The notes below the pieces were generated by a model. That model saw nothing but the letters and a program-made list of their open reading frames with translations, searched no databases and was not told where the DNA came from. DNA of 8,977 nucleotides from Clostridium sp. (GTDB lineage: Bacteria; Bacillota_A; Clostridia; Lachnospirales; Lachnospiraceae), in the NCBI GenBank assembly GCA_023666975.1, contig JAMPAW010000138.1:1-8977 (forward strand). Reading direction: 5' to 3'. Shown piece after piece: positions 1-6,740 of the stretch; position 1 is the stretch's first letter, and each line of letters opens with the position of its first letter. A program made the translations under genes and the position numbers.

Positions 1-113
1 GCTTCCCCTCTGGCATAAGAACCAAACAAATAGATTGCTTTCACTTTATATTTTTCAGCGACTGGTTGTACTAAATTTTCAATATCTTTAATTGTAAATA
101 CACCACTATTCAT
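1..113 (-). CDS. Minimal nucleotidyltransferase (MNT-type), N-terminal part only
   Basis: The first 37 codons are present; the rest lies beyond the left edge. The reading begins MNSGVFTIKDIENLV and reaches LFGSYARGEA, the GSxARG(E/D) nucleotide-binding signature of the polymerase-beta-like minimal nucleotidyltransferases. In known members the acidic metal-binding residues follow shortly after, so they cannot be checked here. Such proteins are often paired with a HEPN partner as a toxin-antitoxin, where the MNT transfers nucleotides onto the toxin; whether a HEPN gene follows is not visible. The ATG overlaps the stop codon of the upstream gene by four bases (ATGA at 110-113), which suggests translational coupling. 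The family call rests on the motif and its N-terminal position. The exact function is unknown. Confidence 0.8.
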   Translation of the reverse strand, partial: MNSGVFTIKDIENLVQPVAEKYKVKAIYLFGSYARGE

Positions 114-523
114 TTTGTCAGTCCCTTCGATAAATGATGATTTCCTATCTGAAAGTATCTTCTTTGCCCGCCCATCCGTATAGTACTATCGTTTTTATGC
201 ATTTGGGGATTCCTCAAGTACCCAAGGATTGGTGCAATTTCATCTTCATTAAGCATATTTCCAGCCAAACGGTAACTAAACTGATACCAATGGCTATCAC
301 CATCAGCGCATAGCTGGCACACATAAGTAGCCTTTTTGGGTGGTATGCCTACGCTGTCCAAAATATCCAATACCGGCTTTGGCAATGCCCTTTTTTGTGC
401 GAGCGTCAAGAAATTTCGGCAGTGACTACAGTTACAGCTCCATCCTTCTGACTTGCCATACCACGCCTTTGTAGCATCCTCGTCAAGTTCAACTTAAAAT
501 CCCCAAAAGTTATATTTTTTCAT
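110..523 (-). pseudogene. Cys-rich hypothetical protein with an in-frame stop at codon 10
   Basis: Read from ATG 523 the frame gives MKKYNFWGF, then TAA at 494-496, then VELDEDATKAWYGKSEGW and on without interruption to the stop at 110. Without the stop it would encode about 137 residues. A ribosome binding site (GAGGAA, 530-535) precedes the ATG at good distance, and the downstream frame looks fully protein-like. A cysteine cluster (C-N-C-S-H-C, followed by RNF) and a later CQLC pair suggest a small metal-binding or redox-sensitive fold; the region near SHWYQFSYRLAG is well formed. I recognise it only as a hypothetical family seen in Firmicutes. A TTG codon at about 409 could start a shorter 99-residue product, but it would lose the cysteine cluster. 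The 4-base overlap with the nucleotidyltransferase gene implies an operon. The single base change looks recent. Confidence 0.7.
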
Positions 524-611
524 AGCGTGTTCCTCATAAATCTCCATTTTAATATATCGTACTATATTTTAGCGCTTATTTCAAGGCATGAAAAAAGTCG
601 AAGGTGTTTTT

Positions 612-630
612 TATACATTAGAAATGTATA
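612..630. repeat. AT-rich perfect inverted repeat
   Basis: Arms TATACATT and AATGTATA are separated by AGA in the 170-bp gap between the hypothetical pseudogene and the broken regulator. Eight paired bases, all but two A/T, make it a poor terminator but a possible protein-binding dyad. Nothing else in 524-693 is convincing. Confidence 0.3.
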
Positions 631-693
631 TTTATAGGATTAATTTTAACGGGTACACAATTCCGAAAAGGGAGTTAAAAATATATAACCGTA

Positions 694-1243
694 CTATTTT
701 TCAAAAAAACACAACAGGATATACCCGGTCAATGCGTATACCAGCGGCAACAGACAAAAAATCAAAGGCAAAACAGAACTGCTCCCATCTTCATTACAGT
801 TTATAAAGTAATTCATCAGTTCCAGAATTGCCATAATTCCGCCAGCCGGCAAAATTATCTTTTTCGCAAAGGCGGCCGCGGGTCTCCCCAATACCAGATG
901 CGCAAAACCGGTTCCTGCAGCGACGATCAGCAGAATCGTCACAAGGTCTACGCTGTCAATGTACCAGCCGCTGGCATTATAAAACACACCATCCTCAAAA
1001 AACATAAACAGCACCATACATACAGCAACCGCAAATAACAGCAGGCCACATACTTTCCGCGCCCGCTTCCCCCTCTCATTTTCTGATACAATAGTAAGAA
1101 TTGTATCCTCTGCCCGTCTCCCACTTCGAAACTGCCTTATTGCTTACACCAATTTTCTCCGCAAGCTCCTGCTGCGTCATTCCTTTCTCTTTCCGAATCA
1201 TCTGAATAAACCGGCCGGTTTTCTCCTGATCCACGACTATCAC
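694..1243 (-). pseudogene. XRE-family regulator with C-terminal membrane domain, internally deleted and frameshifted
   Basis: From GTG 1243, with AGGAGAGG just upstream, the frame encodes MIVVDQEKTGRFIQMIRKEK, then GMTQQELAEKIGVSNKAVSK, then WETGRG: a standard helix-turn-helix of the XRE/Cro type. It then runs into YNSYYCIRK and a stop. The neighbouring frame takes over at the same point with TILTIVSENERGKRARKVC and continues through three or four hydrophobic stretches (LLLFAVAVCMVLFMFF, LVTILLIVAAGTGFAHLVL, a GGIMAILELMNYF segment and PLIFCLLPLVYALTGYILLC) to the stop at 694. In intact relatives the WETGRG motif is followed by LPDxSLLEPL and some 40-50 further residues before the NxxLxIVSENE-like linker. 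That part is missing here, and the join shifts the frame. The promoter lies in repeat copy A just upstream. The gene is almost certainly non-functional, though a ~55-residue DNA-binding stub could still be made. Confidence 0.8.
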
Positions 1244-1263
1244 ATCCTCTCCTCATTTGTAGT

Positions 1264-1384
1264 TCCTATACTAGCAGAAGCAGCCTTTCATTGCAATCTA
1301 CGCATCGTAGAATCACTTACTCTGCGCTTCTCCTGCGGACTGCTTTGAGAACAAATCCGTAATAAGTCTTAGCAATATAATGCC
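1264..1384 (-). repeat. ~120-bp direct repeat, copy A
   Basis: This segment matches 2197-2316 at roughly 89% by eye (about 12-13 differences and a 1-base gap). Identical stretches include the central ATTGCAATCTACGCATCGTA and the run of about 37 bases starting at the TTGAGAAC block. Both copies end beside the short TGCC tract. It carries a putative minus-strand promoter and a dyad, annotated separately, and it sits directly upstream of the broken XRE regulator. No open reading frame runs through it convincingly, so it is probably a duplicated regulatory region or a small dispersed repeat. Confidence 0.8.
1268..1310 (-). promoter_or_regulatory. Putative promoter and dyad upstream of the XRE pseudogene
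   Basis: On the minus strand, TTGCAA (1291-1296) and TAGTAT (1268-1273) are separated by exactly 17 bases. That would start transcription near 1261, about 18 bases before the GTG of the XRE gene. Directly upstream of the -35 lies a perfect dyad, CTACG and CGTAG around a 3-base centre (1298-1310). The arrangement is conserved in repeat copy B. The dyad vaguely recalls TACA/TGTA-type sites of BlaI/CopY repressors, but that is speculation. Confidence 0.5.
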
Positions 1385-1398
1385 CTAATAACTGAAAC

Positions 1399-1423
1399 AG
1401 GCAGCTATTTTTCATCGCTGCCT
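1399..1423. other. Stem-loop AGGCAGC / GCTGCCT
   Basis: Seven-base perfect arms enclose an 11-base loop, just downstream of the YhcG-like remnant on the minus strand. No good T-tract follows on either side, so it may be a weak or degraded terminator. Confidence 0.3.
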
Positions 1424-1442
1424 ATCCATGTAATCTTTGAAC

Positions 1443-1613
1443 TTAAAACTCACATTTATATTCTGCAATCATTACTTGCGATAAGCTTCTTCTCAAAGAA
1501 TATTCTACAACATCAGTATCTGCTTTTTTGCATAAAATCAATCCTACACTTGGATTTTCACGGGGTTTCTTCACATCTCTATCCAATGCCTCTAAATAAA
1601 AATCCATTTTTCC
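1443..1613 (-). pseudogene. 3' fragment of a YhcG/DUF1016-like PDDEXK nuclease gene
   Basis: The frame reads GKMDFYLEALDRDVKKPREN, then PSVGLILCKKADTDVVEYSL, then RRSLSQVMIAEYKCEF and stop. This matches the conserved C-terminal nuclease part of the YhcG family, where a G-x-M-x-F-Y-L-x-A-L-D block is followed by N-P-S-x-G-L-I-L-C and V-V-E-Y-A-L, and then by a AEY-K segment leading into a final helix. About 56 codons survive. The upstream three-quarters of the protein is absent, and the C-terminus ends early at KCEF instead of continuing into the usual KKxLxxKL helix. The stretch is too short to be active. It marks past loss of a defence- or mobile-element-linked nuclease gene. Its left neighbour is the ~120-bp repeat copy A. 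Confidence 0.75.
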
Positions 1614-1634
1614 ATACAAAAAGCATAAAAAAGC

Positions 1635-1663
1635 TTGACATTTCCCCTGCCCGGTGGTATTCT
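1635..1663 (+). promoter_or_regulatory. Possible plus-strand promoter antisense to the polyvalent-protein fragment
   Basis: A perfect TTGACA (1635-1640), a 17-base spacer and TATTCT (1658-1663) lie on the plus strand. No plus-strand gene follows. A short RNA from about 1670 would run antisense into the 3' end of the next gene and could stop near the weak hairpin and T7 run at 1713-1737. That T run also encodes Lys-Lys on the other strand, so it may be chance. Confidence 0.25.
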
Positions 1664-1697
1664 CTTAGTCAAAGAGAGGCGGTTTTGTACCACTTGG

Positions 1698-2090
1698 CTA
1701 TTCGTTAGTCCTGAGTGGGTTACTCGCTTCTTTTTTTATATCTACCAAATCATACAAGTACATCTTCCCTTTCCCCGTACAGTTTACCACCAGACAGCCG
1801 GAATAAATATTATAATTCTCCGTTTTCACGTCATTGTCATACACCGGCATGGCAAACCTTGTCGTATAGTAATACCAGCCGTTTGCGGCATCACCGGAAT
1901 GTTTCTCTTTCCGGTTTTCCCTGAATCTTTTATCCGAAGCAATCCCTACCATTTCACGGATTCCCTGTGCCGCATTTGCTTTCGCCTTTGCCCTGCCGCC
2001 TTTCGTTTTCCTTTTATTAGTAAAGATAATATCGGGCAAGACAACCACCTTTTTTCCATTTCCATCCAGTGCAATTTCCAGTGTTTCCAT
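1698..2090 (-). CDS. Polyvalent-protein-related fragment (mobile-element family), probably shortened
   Basis: I chose ATG 2090 (METLEIALDGNGKKVVVLPD...) over longer starts because the upstream residues look like non-coding translation; a weak GGTAGGA site precedes it. The product is 130 residues. The second half reads GGRAKAKANAAQGIREMVGI, then ASDKRFRENRKEKH, then GWYYYTTRFAMPVYDND, and ends GKMYLYDLVDIKKEASNPL. This pattern (AKANA, a FREN motif, GWYRYDxRFxLPV and LYDIxxIKKExSNP) is one I associate with C-terminal domains of large polyvalent proteins on integrative elements and phages; the specific domain name is uncertain. From memory, relatives have some 40-50 more residues between the PDIIF strand and the AKAKANA segment, so an in-frame deletion is likely here. 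It could still be translated. Its function is unknown. Confidence 0.5.
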   Translation of the reverse strand: METLEIALDGNGKKVVVLPDIIFTNKRKTKGGRAKAKANAAQGIREMVGIASDKRFRENRKEKHSGDAANGWYYYTTRFAMPVYDNDVKTENYNIYSGCLVVNCTGKGKMYLYDLVDIKKEASNPLRTNE

Positions 2091-2117
2091 AGCATTCCTA
2101 CCGGTAGTATTGGATAG

Positions 2118-2147
2118 ATTGTAACACGCATATAGACCGACCGACAA
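2118..2147 (-). promoter_or_regulatory. Possible promoter for the polyvalent-protein fragment
   Basis: TTGTCG (2142-2147), an 18-base spacer and TACAAT (2118-2123) on the minus strand would start a transcript about 20 bases before ATG 2090. Only the -10 is strong. Confidence 0.3.
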
Positions 2148-2196
2148 CTACCAATAAAAAATATTCATACCTGTTTCCTATGCATCTTCTCCCATG

Positions 2197-2316
2197 TCCT
2201 ATACTAGCAGAACCTCCCTTCCATTGCAATCTACGCATCGTAAAATCGCTTACCCTGCGTTCCCACGCGGACTGCCTTGAGAACAAATCCGTAATAAGTC
2301 TTAGCAATATAGTGCC
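2197..2316 (-). repeat. ~120-bp direct repeat, copy B
   Basis: This is the second copy of the element at 1264-1384, in the same orientation and offset by about 933 bp. Its right edge falls one base before the NRPS stop codon (2317-2319). On the minus strand it again carries TTGCAA (2224-2229), a 17-base spacer and TAGTAT (2201-2206), with the adjoining dyad (2231-2243) now having one mismatch. It therefore lies immediately 3' of the NRPS and could fire transcription toward the fragment at 1698-2090. I see no convincing NRPS terminator here. Confidence 0.75.
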
Positions 2317-5300
2317 TTATACTTTCAGATATCCCAGCCTGCGAAAATACTCCACATACCCCCTGATATAATCCAGGTCTGTCTCGTTCCACTCAAATCC
2401 TACTTTTTTCAGAAACCATACGGTAAAGTCATTTTCAATATGGATATTACTGTCATAGACCAGCTTTCCCTGCTCATCCATATCATTTTGCAGAGCTTCA
2501 AAAATATATTCCGTCCCTGCACTTTTCATTGTCTTTTTCAACGCTTCATGGAATTCAGAAGCCTCCGCAATCTGCATCGGTATGCCAAGCTGCCCCATCA
2601 CTTCCAGCAGGCGGTTAAAATAAACCGGACGGTTGCTGTTTAAGTGAAATACGCACGGTTTATCTGCATACTGTGCTATTTTTATGACTCCCTCTGCCGT
2701 CTTATCCACCGGTGAAAATTCAGAATACAAAGGCAACAGGTAATCCGGGAACATTCCAAACTCCAGTACAGCTTTCACCCTGGTCAGGAATGCGTTCTCC
2801 CTATAGTTTGGCTGGAACCTGAAATCAGACAGCCGGTTTGTCAGGTTGCCCACACGGATAATTTTCGCATCCAGCCCTGACAGCATGGCGTCATACACCG
2901 CAAGCTCCGCCTCGAATTTGCTGTGAATATATACATTGTCCAAAGGCTGGCCTATATAAAAGGATGTCTCATAAAAATGCTTTTCCTCTTCCGAACGATA
3001 CACGGAAAAATCGTCCGCCATACTGTTTCCACTGACGCTTAAGGTGGAAATATGAATCAGCCTTGCGCCTGCCGCCACGGCAAATTCCGCCATATGCCTC
3101 GTGCCCTCCACATTGATCCGGCGGAAGTATTCATAAGAACCATAATGTTTTACGCTGGCAGCGGTGTGAATCACGGTTTGGATGCCTGTTGAAATCTTCT
3201 CCGGCCTGTTTCCCACCGGTTCCCCTGTCAAATCTGCCAACAGCCTCTCCGTCAGATCCTCCTGCACAATATCCCCCTCAACGGGAATCAGCCGCCTGCC
3301 AATCTCCCGGTCATACTTACTGTCAAAATAATATCGCAGAATTTTTCGAAGCCGGGTCTCTCCGCTCTCCGTCCCGCTGCTTCTCACCAGACAATAAATT
3401 TTCCCCGTTTCTTCCTTCATCAGACCGTCCAGCACATGTGCGCCCAAAAATCCGGTCGCTCCCGTCAGCAGCACATTTCCCAGAGGCCTCTTAGCAGGCG
3501 AAAAATCTTCTTTTATTTCATTCTCCGCGAACAGCTTCTGATATTTTTCAAAATCAGAGGCTTCATAACATATGTTCCGCACCGCACCTCCGTCAAGAAA
3601 ATCACATAATGACTTTACCGTAGGATGGTCAAATACATTCTGCAAGGCAAAATCTATCCCCGCGTCAAATGCTTTCGCCACATACTCGATTGCCATAAGG
3701 CTGTCCCCGCCCATGTCAAAGAAATCATCCTCCGTTCCCATCCGCTCCACAGAAAGAATTCCCTCCAGCAAACGGCACAGCTTCCTCTCCCGGTCAGTCT
3801 CCGGGGCTGTATAATTCACCGTCAGCGATGTCATATCCGGCGCTGGAAGATTCCTGCGGTCAGTCTTTCCACTGGGCGTCATGGGCATGGTGTCCAGACG
3901 CATAAAGTAATTCGGCACCATGTATTTGGGCAGTTTGGCAGACAGATGCCTGCGCAGCTCCCTCTCATCAACCTCCCTGTCTGCAGTGTAATACCCCACC
4001 AGATACTGGCGGCCATTTTCATCCCGTTTATCTGCAGCCGCCACCAGCCCGATCCCCTCCATGCTTCCCATGACGCTCTCAATCTCGCCAAGCTCAATAC
4101 GAAGACCGCGAATCTTTACCTGCGTGTCAATTCTGCCAAGATACTCAATCTCTCCGTCTGTTCTCCACCTTGCCAGATCCCCGGTACGGTACATAATCTT
4201 TCCGTGGTGATTCTCTTCTGTGGCAAACGGATTCGGGACAAAACGCTCCGCGGTTAATTCCGGCTGGTTCAGATAGCCTTTACCCACGCCGTCCCCGGCA
4301 ATGCAGAGCTCCCCGGCTACACCGATGGGGAGAAGGGCGTTGTTCTTGTCGAGGATGTATATCTGCGTGTTGGCGATGGGTTTGCCGATGGTGATGTCAG
4401 CTTGTATTTTCTGATTCTGTATAGAAACCTCACTACATCCACTATGAAAATCTTTTTTACATATCATTTTAAAACTACATCCTATTGTAGTTTCTGTAGG
4501 ACCATATCCATTATATATATTGGCATTTACATATTTAGATACAGTCTGATACAAATTTTTTGTAAAAACTTCCGCCCCAACCATCAGCATTTTTAGTTGC
4601 GCTATTGCCTTTTGAAATAAATGATTTTGCAATAAAACCATTAACTTTGTCGGTGTAATATGAAATACATCAACATGGAATTTATTTATTAATTCAGCCA
4701 GATATATTGCATTTACTATTTCTTTTGTTAGAATAACACATAATCCATTTAGCAATGGCAAGAATATTTCAAATACTGATATATCAAATATAAATTCTGT
4801 ATTTGCAAGTACTATTTTGCACGTCTCCAACATTGCATTTTGATATTTATTTTTTACATTATTACTACAAAAGTTTCCCATATTACTATGACTTATACAT
4901 ACAGCTTTAGGCCTGCCCGAAGAACCAGATGTATACATCACATAACACATATCTCTACTCGAATTACAGTTTTCTATTAAATATGTATTCCTTTTGTAAT
5001 CTATCTCCCCTAAATCAATTATTTCACACAAAATGTCAATTTCGCATCTATATGCCAAAATCAAATTTGCTTTCGTTTCTGAAATCATATAAGTAATTCT
5101 ATCGTCTGGATATTCCGGATCAACCGGCATATACGCCCCGCCTGCCTTCATAATCCCAAGCATTGCCACGATCACATGCCAGCTTCTTTTCGCAATGATC
5201 GGCACCACATCATTTGCCTTTATTCCTTTCTCCCGCAAAAAATGCGCCAGCGAATTCGACATTTCATCCAGTTGCCTGTATGTAAATTTCTTATCCTCAA

Positions 5301-6708
5301 ATACCAGCGCAACCTGTTCCGGCGTTCGCTGTGCCTGCTCCACAAACAGTTCATGGACGCACTTCTCCCTTGGATATTCCACATAGGTATCGTTAAATTC
5401 ATTCACAACCTTATGATATTCCCGCGGAGGAACAATACTGATATCTCCGACCAGCTTCACATCATCTTTCACAATCTGTTCAAGAATATATTCCAGCCGC
5501 TCTGTCAGGCATTCCGCTTCCGTCCCATCTCCAAATACAGCCGTCTGATAATCCACATTAAGCGTATGAAAGTCATTTCCGTCACGGTTATCTATATGTA
5601 TGACAAGAGGCACTTCACTATAGCCATTAGAATACCATTGGGTTTCCGCCTCTGTTTTCGTCTTTGCATTCTGGTAGCTGATCATCACATCATATAAGTT
5701 ACCGGAAAAATTCTGCTTCTCGCGGAGAGAACGCAGAATATCGGCATATGGATATTTCTGATGCCTGAACAAATCCATATGTCCTTTCGTAATCCGCTCT
5801 GCCAGTTCCAGAATTTCCATTTCTTTTGTTACTTCCACCGTAAGCGGCATGGTGGAGACAAACATTCCGGCAATTGTCTTCTCTTTTTTACCGCTCCTGT
5901 TTAATACCGGAACCCCGATTGTAACCGACTGGATATCAGGGTTAATGTGAAACAGATAACCCACTAATGCCGTTTCAAACAGCACCGCCTGCGTGACCGG
6001 GTATTTCCCGCAATATGCCGCAATATTCTCTTCCAGAGAAACAGGCAGGGTTTTTGTAATCCGTTCCGCTTTCACAGCATCTGTTAGTACAGAACGCATT
6101 TTTATGGGACATTCTTCCGGGCAAACTGCATATTTCTCTTCCCAATATCTTTGATCTTTCTCATATCGTTCCGACTCAAGGTATTGTTTCTCAGAGTGTA
6201 TAAAGTCAATATAATCCCCTTCCGACAGTGCAGACTCCGATTCCCCGCTCAGCCTGCAATATGCCAGTTCCACCTGATTTGCCATCAGCCCAAACGTCCA
6301 TGCATCTGCTACCAGATGACTTAATGTCACCAGAATACCGCTTCTGTCTTCCTTCTCCAGATGGAACACCACAAACCTGTACATCTGCCTGTCCAGCAAT
6401 CCGACTGGTTCTCTGGCAAAAGTTTTTGCATACTGATTCATTTCTTCCCTTGACTGAAATACAAGGACAGGAATCGTCTCACTTACTTCATCCGACACAT
6501 ACTGCAATGGCTCACCCTTCTCGCAAAACCGCAGACGGATGCCTCTCTGGCTCTGTATGAACCGGCAGACAGCCTGCTGCAGCTTCGCACTGTCCCGCCT
6601 CTCCGGGAAAAATATAGCTCCGCAGAGATTGGTGATTGCCGTGTCTGCATAGTATTTTTGCAGATTCCAGATGTTCTGCTGTGGTGTTGTTAAGTGATAG
6701 TATTCCAT
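2317..6708 (-). CDS. Single-module NRPS with terminal reductase (C-A-T-R)
   Basis: This is a 1463-residue cytoplasmic megasynthase. GGGAGG lies five bases before ATG 6708. Condensation domain, about 1-430: LTTPQQNIW, and SHLVADAW at 130-137, which keeps the catalytic second His and the Asp of HHxxxDG, though the first His is Ser and the Gly is Ala. Adenylation domain, about 450-955: KAGGAYMPVDPEYP (521-534), YTSGSSGRPKAV (592-603), FDISVFEIF (641-649), NGYGPTETT (733-741), YRTGDLARW (840-848), and SGK with Lys948. Carrier domain: DMGGDSL, with Ser1003 for phosphopantetheine. Reductase domain, about 1075-1463: LTGATGFLGAH nucleotide-binding loop (1081-1091) and a T1222/Y1260-xxx-K1264 triad. 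It should activate one amino acid, acylate it through the C domain, and release an aldehyde or alcohol using NAD(P)H. Because the only module starts with a C domain, the donor may be an acyl-CoA, an acyl-ACP or a separate carrier. No PPTase or exporter is in the window. Confidence 0.95.
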   Translation of the reverse strand: MEYYHLTTPQQNIWNLQKYYADTAITNLCGAIFFPERRDSAKLQQAVCRFIQSQRGIRLRFCEKGEPLQYVSDEVSETIPVLVFQSREEMNQYAKTFAREPVGLLDRQMYRFVVFHLEKEDRSGILVTLSHLVADAWTFGLMANQVELAYCRLSGESESALSEGDYIDFIHSEKQYLESERYEKDQRYWEEKYAVCPEECPIKMRSVLTDAVKAERITKTLPVSLEENIAAYCGKYPVTQAVLFETALVGYLFHINPDIQSVTIGVPVLNRSGKKEKTIAGMFVSTMPLTVEVTKEMEILELAERITKGHMDLFRHQKYPYADILRSLREKQNFSGNLYDVMISYQNAKTKTEAETQWYSNGYSEVPLVIHIDNRDGNDFHTLNVDYQTAVFGDGTEAECLTERLEYILEQIVKDDVKLVGDISIVPPREYHKVVNEFNDTYVEYPREKCVHELFVEQAQRTPEQVALVFEDKKFTYRQLDEMSNSLAHFLREKGIKANDVVPIIAKRSWHVIVAMLGIMKAGGAYMPVDPEYPDDRITYMISETKANLILAYRCEIDILCEIIDLGEIDYKRNTYLIENCNSSRDMCYVMYTSGSSGRPKAVCISHSNMGNFCSNNVKNKYQNAMLETCKIVLANTEFIFDISVFEIFLPLLNGLCVILTKEIVNAIYLAELINKFHVDVFHITPTKLMVLLQNHLFQKAIAQLKMLMVGAEVFTKNLYQTVSKYVNANIYNGYGPTETTIGCSFKMICKKDFHSGCSEVSIQNQKIQADITIGKPIANTQIYILDKNNALLPIGVAGELCIAGDGVGKGYLNQPELTAERFVPNPFATEENHHGKIMYRTGDLARWRTDGEIEYLGRIDTQVKIRGLRIELGEIESVMGSMEGIGLVAAADKRDENGRQYLVGYYTADREVDERELRRHLSAKLPKYMVPNYFMRLDTMPMTPSGKTDRRNLPAPDMTSLTVNYTAPETDRERKLCRLLEGILSVERMGTEDDFFDMGGDSLMAIEYVAKAFDAGIDFALQNVFDHPTVKSLCDFLDGGAVRNICYEASDFEKYQKLFAENEIKEDFSPAKRPLGNVLLTGATGFLGAHVLDGLMKEETGKIYCLVRSSGTESGETRLRKILRYYFDSKYDREIGRRLIPVEGDIVQEDLTERLLADLTGEPVGNRPEKISTGIQTVIHTAASVKHYGSYEYFRRINVEGTRHMAEFAVAAGARLIHISTLSVSGNSMADDFSVYRSEEEKHFYETSFYIGQPLDNVYIHSKFEAELAVYDAMLSGLDAKIIRVGNLTNRLSDFRFQPNYRENAFLTRVKAVLEFGMFPDYLLPLYSEFSPVDKTAEGVIKIAQYADKPCVFHLNSNRPVYFNRLLEVMGQLGIPMQIAEASEFHEALKKTMKSAGTEYIFEALQNDMDEQGKLVYDSNIHIENDFTVWFLKKVGFEWNETDLDYIRGYVEYFRRLGYLKV
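4400..5100 (-). other. Low-GC mosaic segment inside the A domain (substrate-pocket subdomain)
   Basis: Hand counts give 13/60 GC at 4681-4740, 14/60 at 4741-4800, 16/60 at 4801-4860 and 17/60 at 5041-5100. Flanking lines give 32/60 at 5101-5160, 39/60 at 4261-4320 and 29/60 at 4141-4200. The segment encodes residues of about 537-770, from just after the PEYPDDR block to just before ITIGKPIANTQIYILD. It thus contains motifs A3 to A5 and every pocket residue except the C-terminal Lys. The reading frame is intact across both joins. This composition step fits replacement of the pocket subdomain by homologous recombination with a lower-GC NRPS gene. Confidence 0.8.
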
Positions 6709-6740
6709 TTTGTCCTCCCATGAGTGAATTTAGCAAAAAT

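Noticed and set aside
588..806. 72-codon plus-strand open frame starting MKKVEGVFYTLEMY
   Set aside because: No ribosome binding site, low-complexity AT-rich composition, and its second half is antisense to the clear membrane-domain coding of the XRE pseudogene.
1635..2117. 160-codon plus-strand open frame
   Set aside because: It is the antisense shadow of the minus-strand polyvalent-protein fragment; its His/Phe/Pro-rich composition is typical of reverse reading.
2098..2307. 69-codon minus-strand frame within repeat copy B
   Set aside because: The matching frame in copy A has stop codons, and the repeat looks like regulatory DNA, so the open frame is probably chance.
3625..4257. 210-codon plus-strand open frame opposite the NRPS
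   Set aside because: Antisense shadow of the GC-richer part of the adenylation and carrier domains; no start signal and no recognisable protein features.
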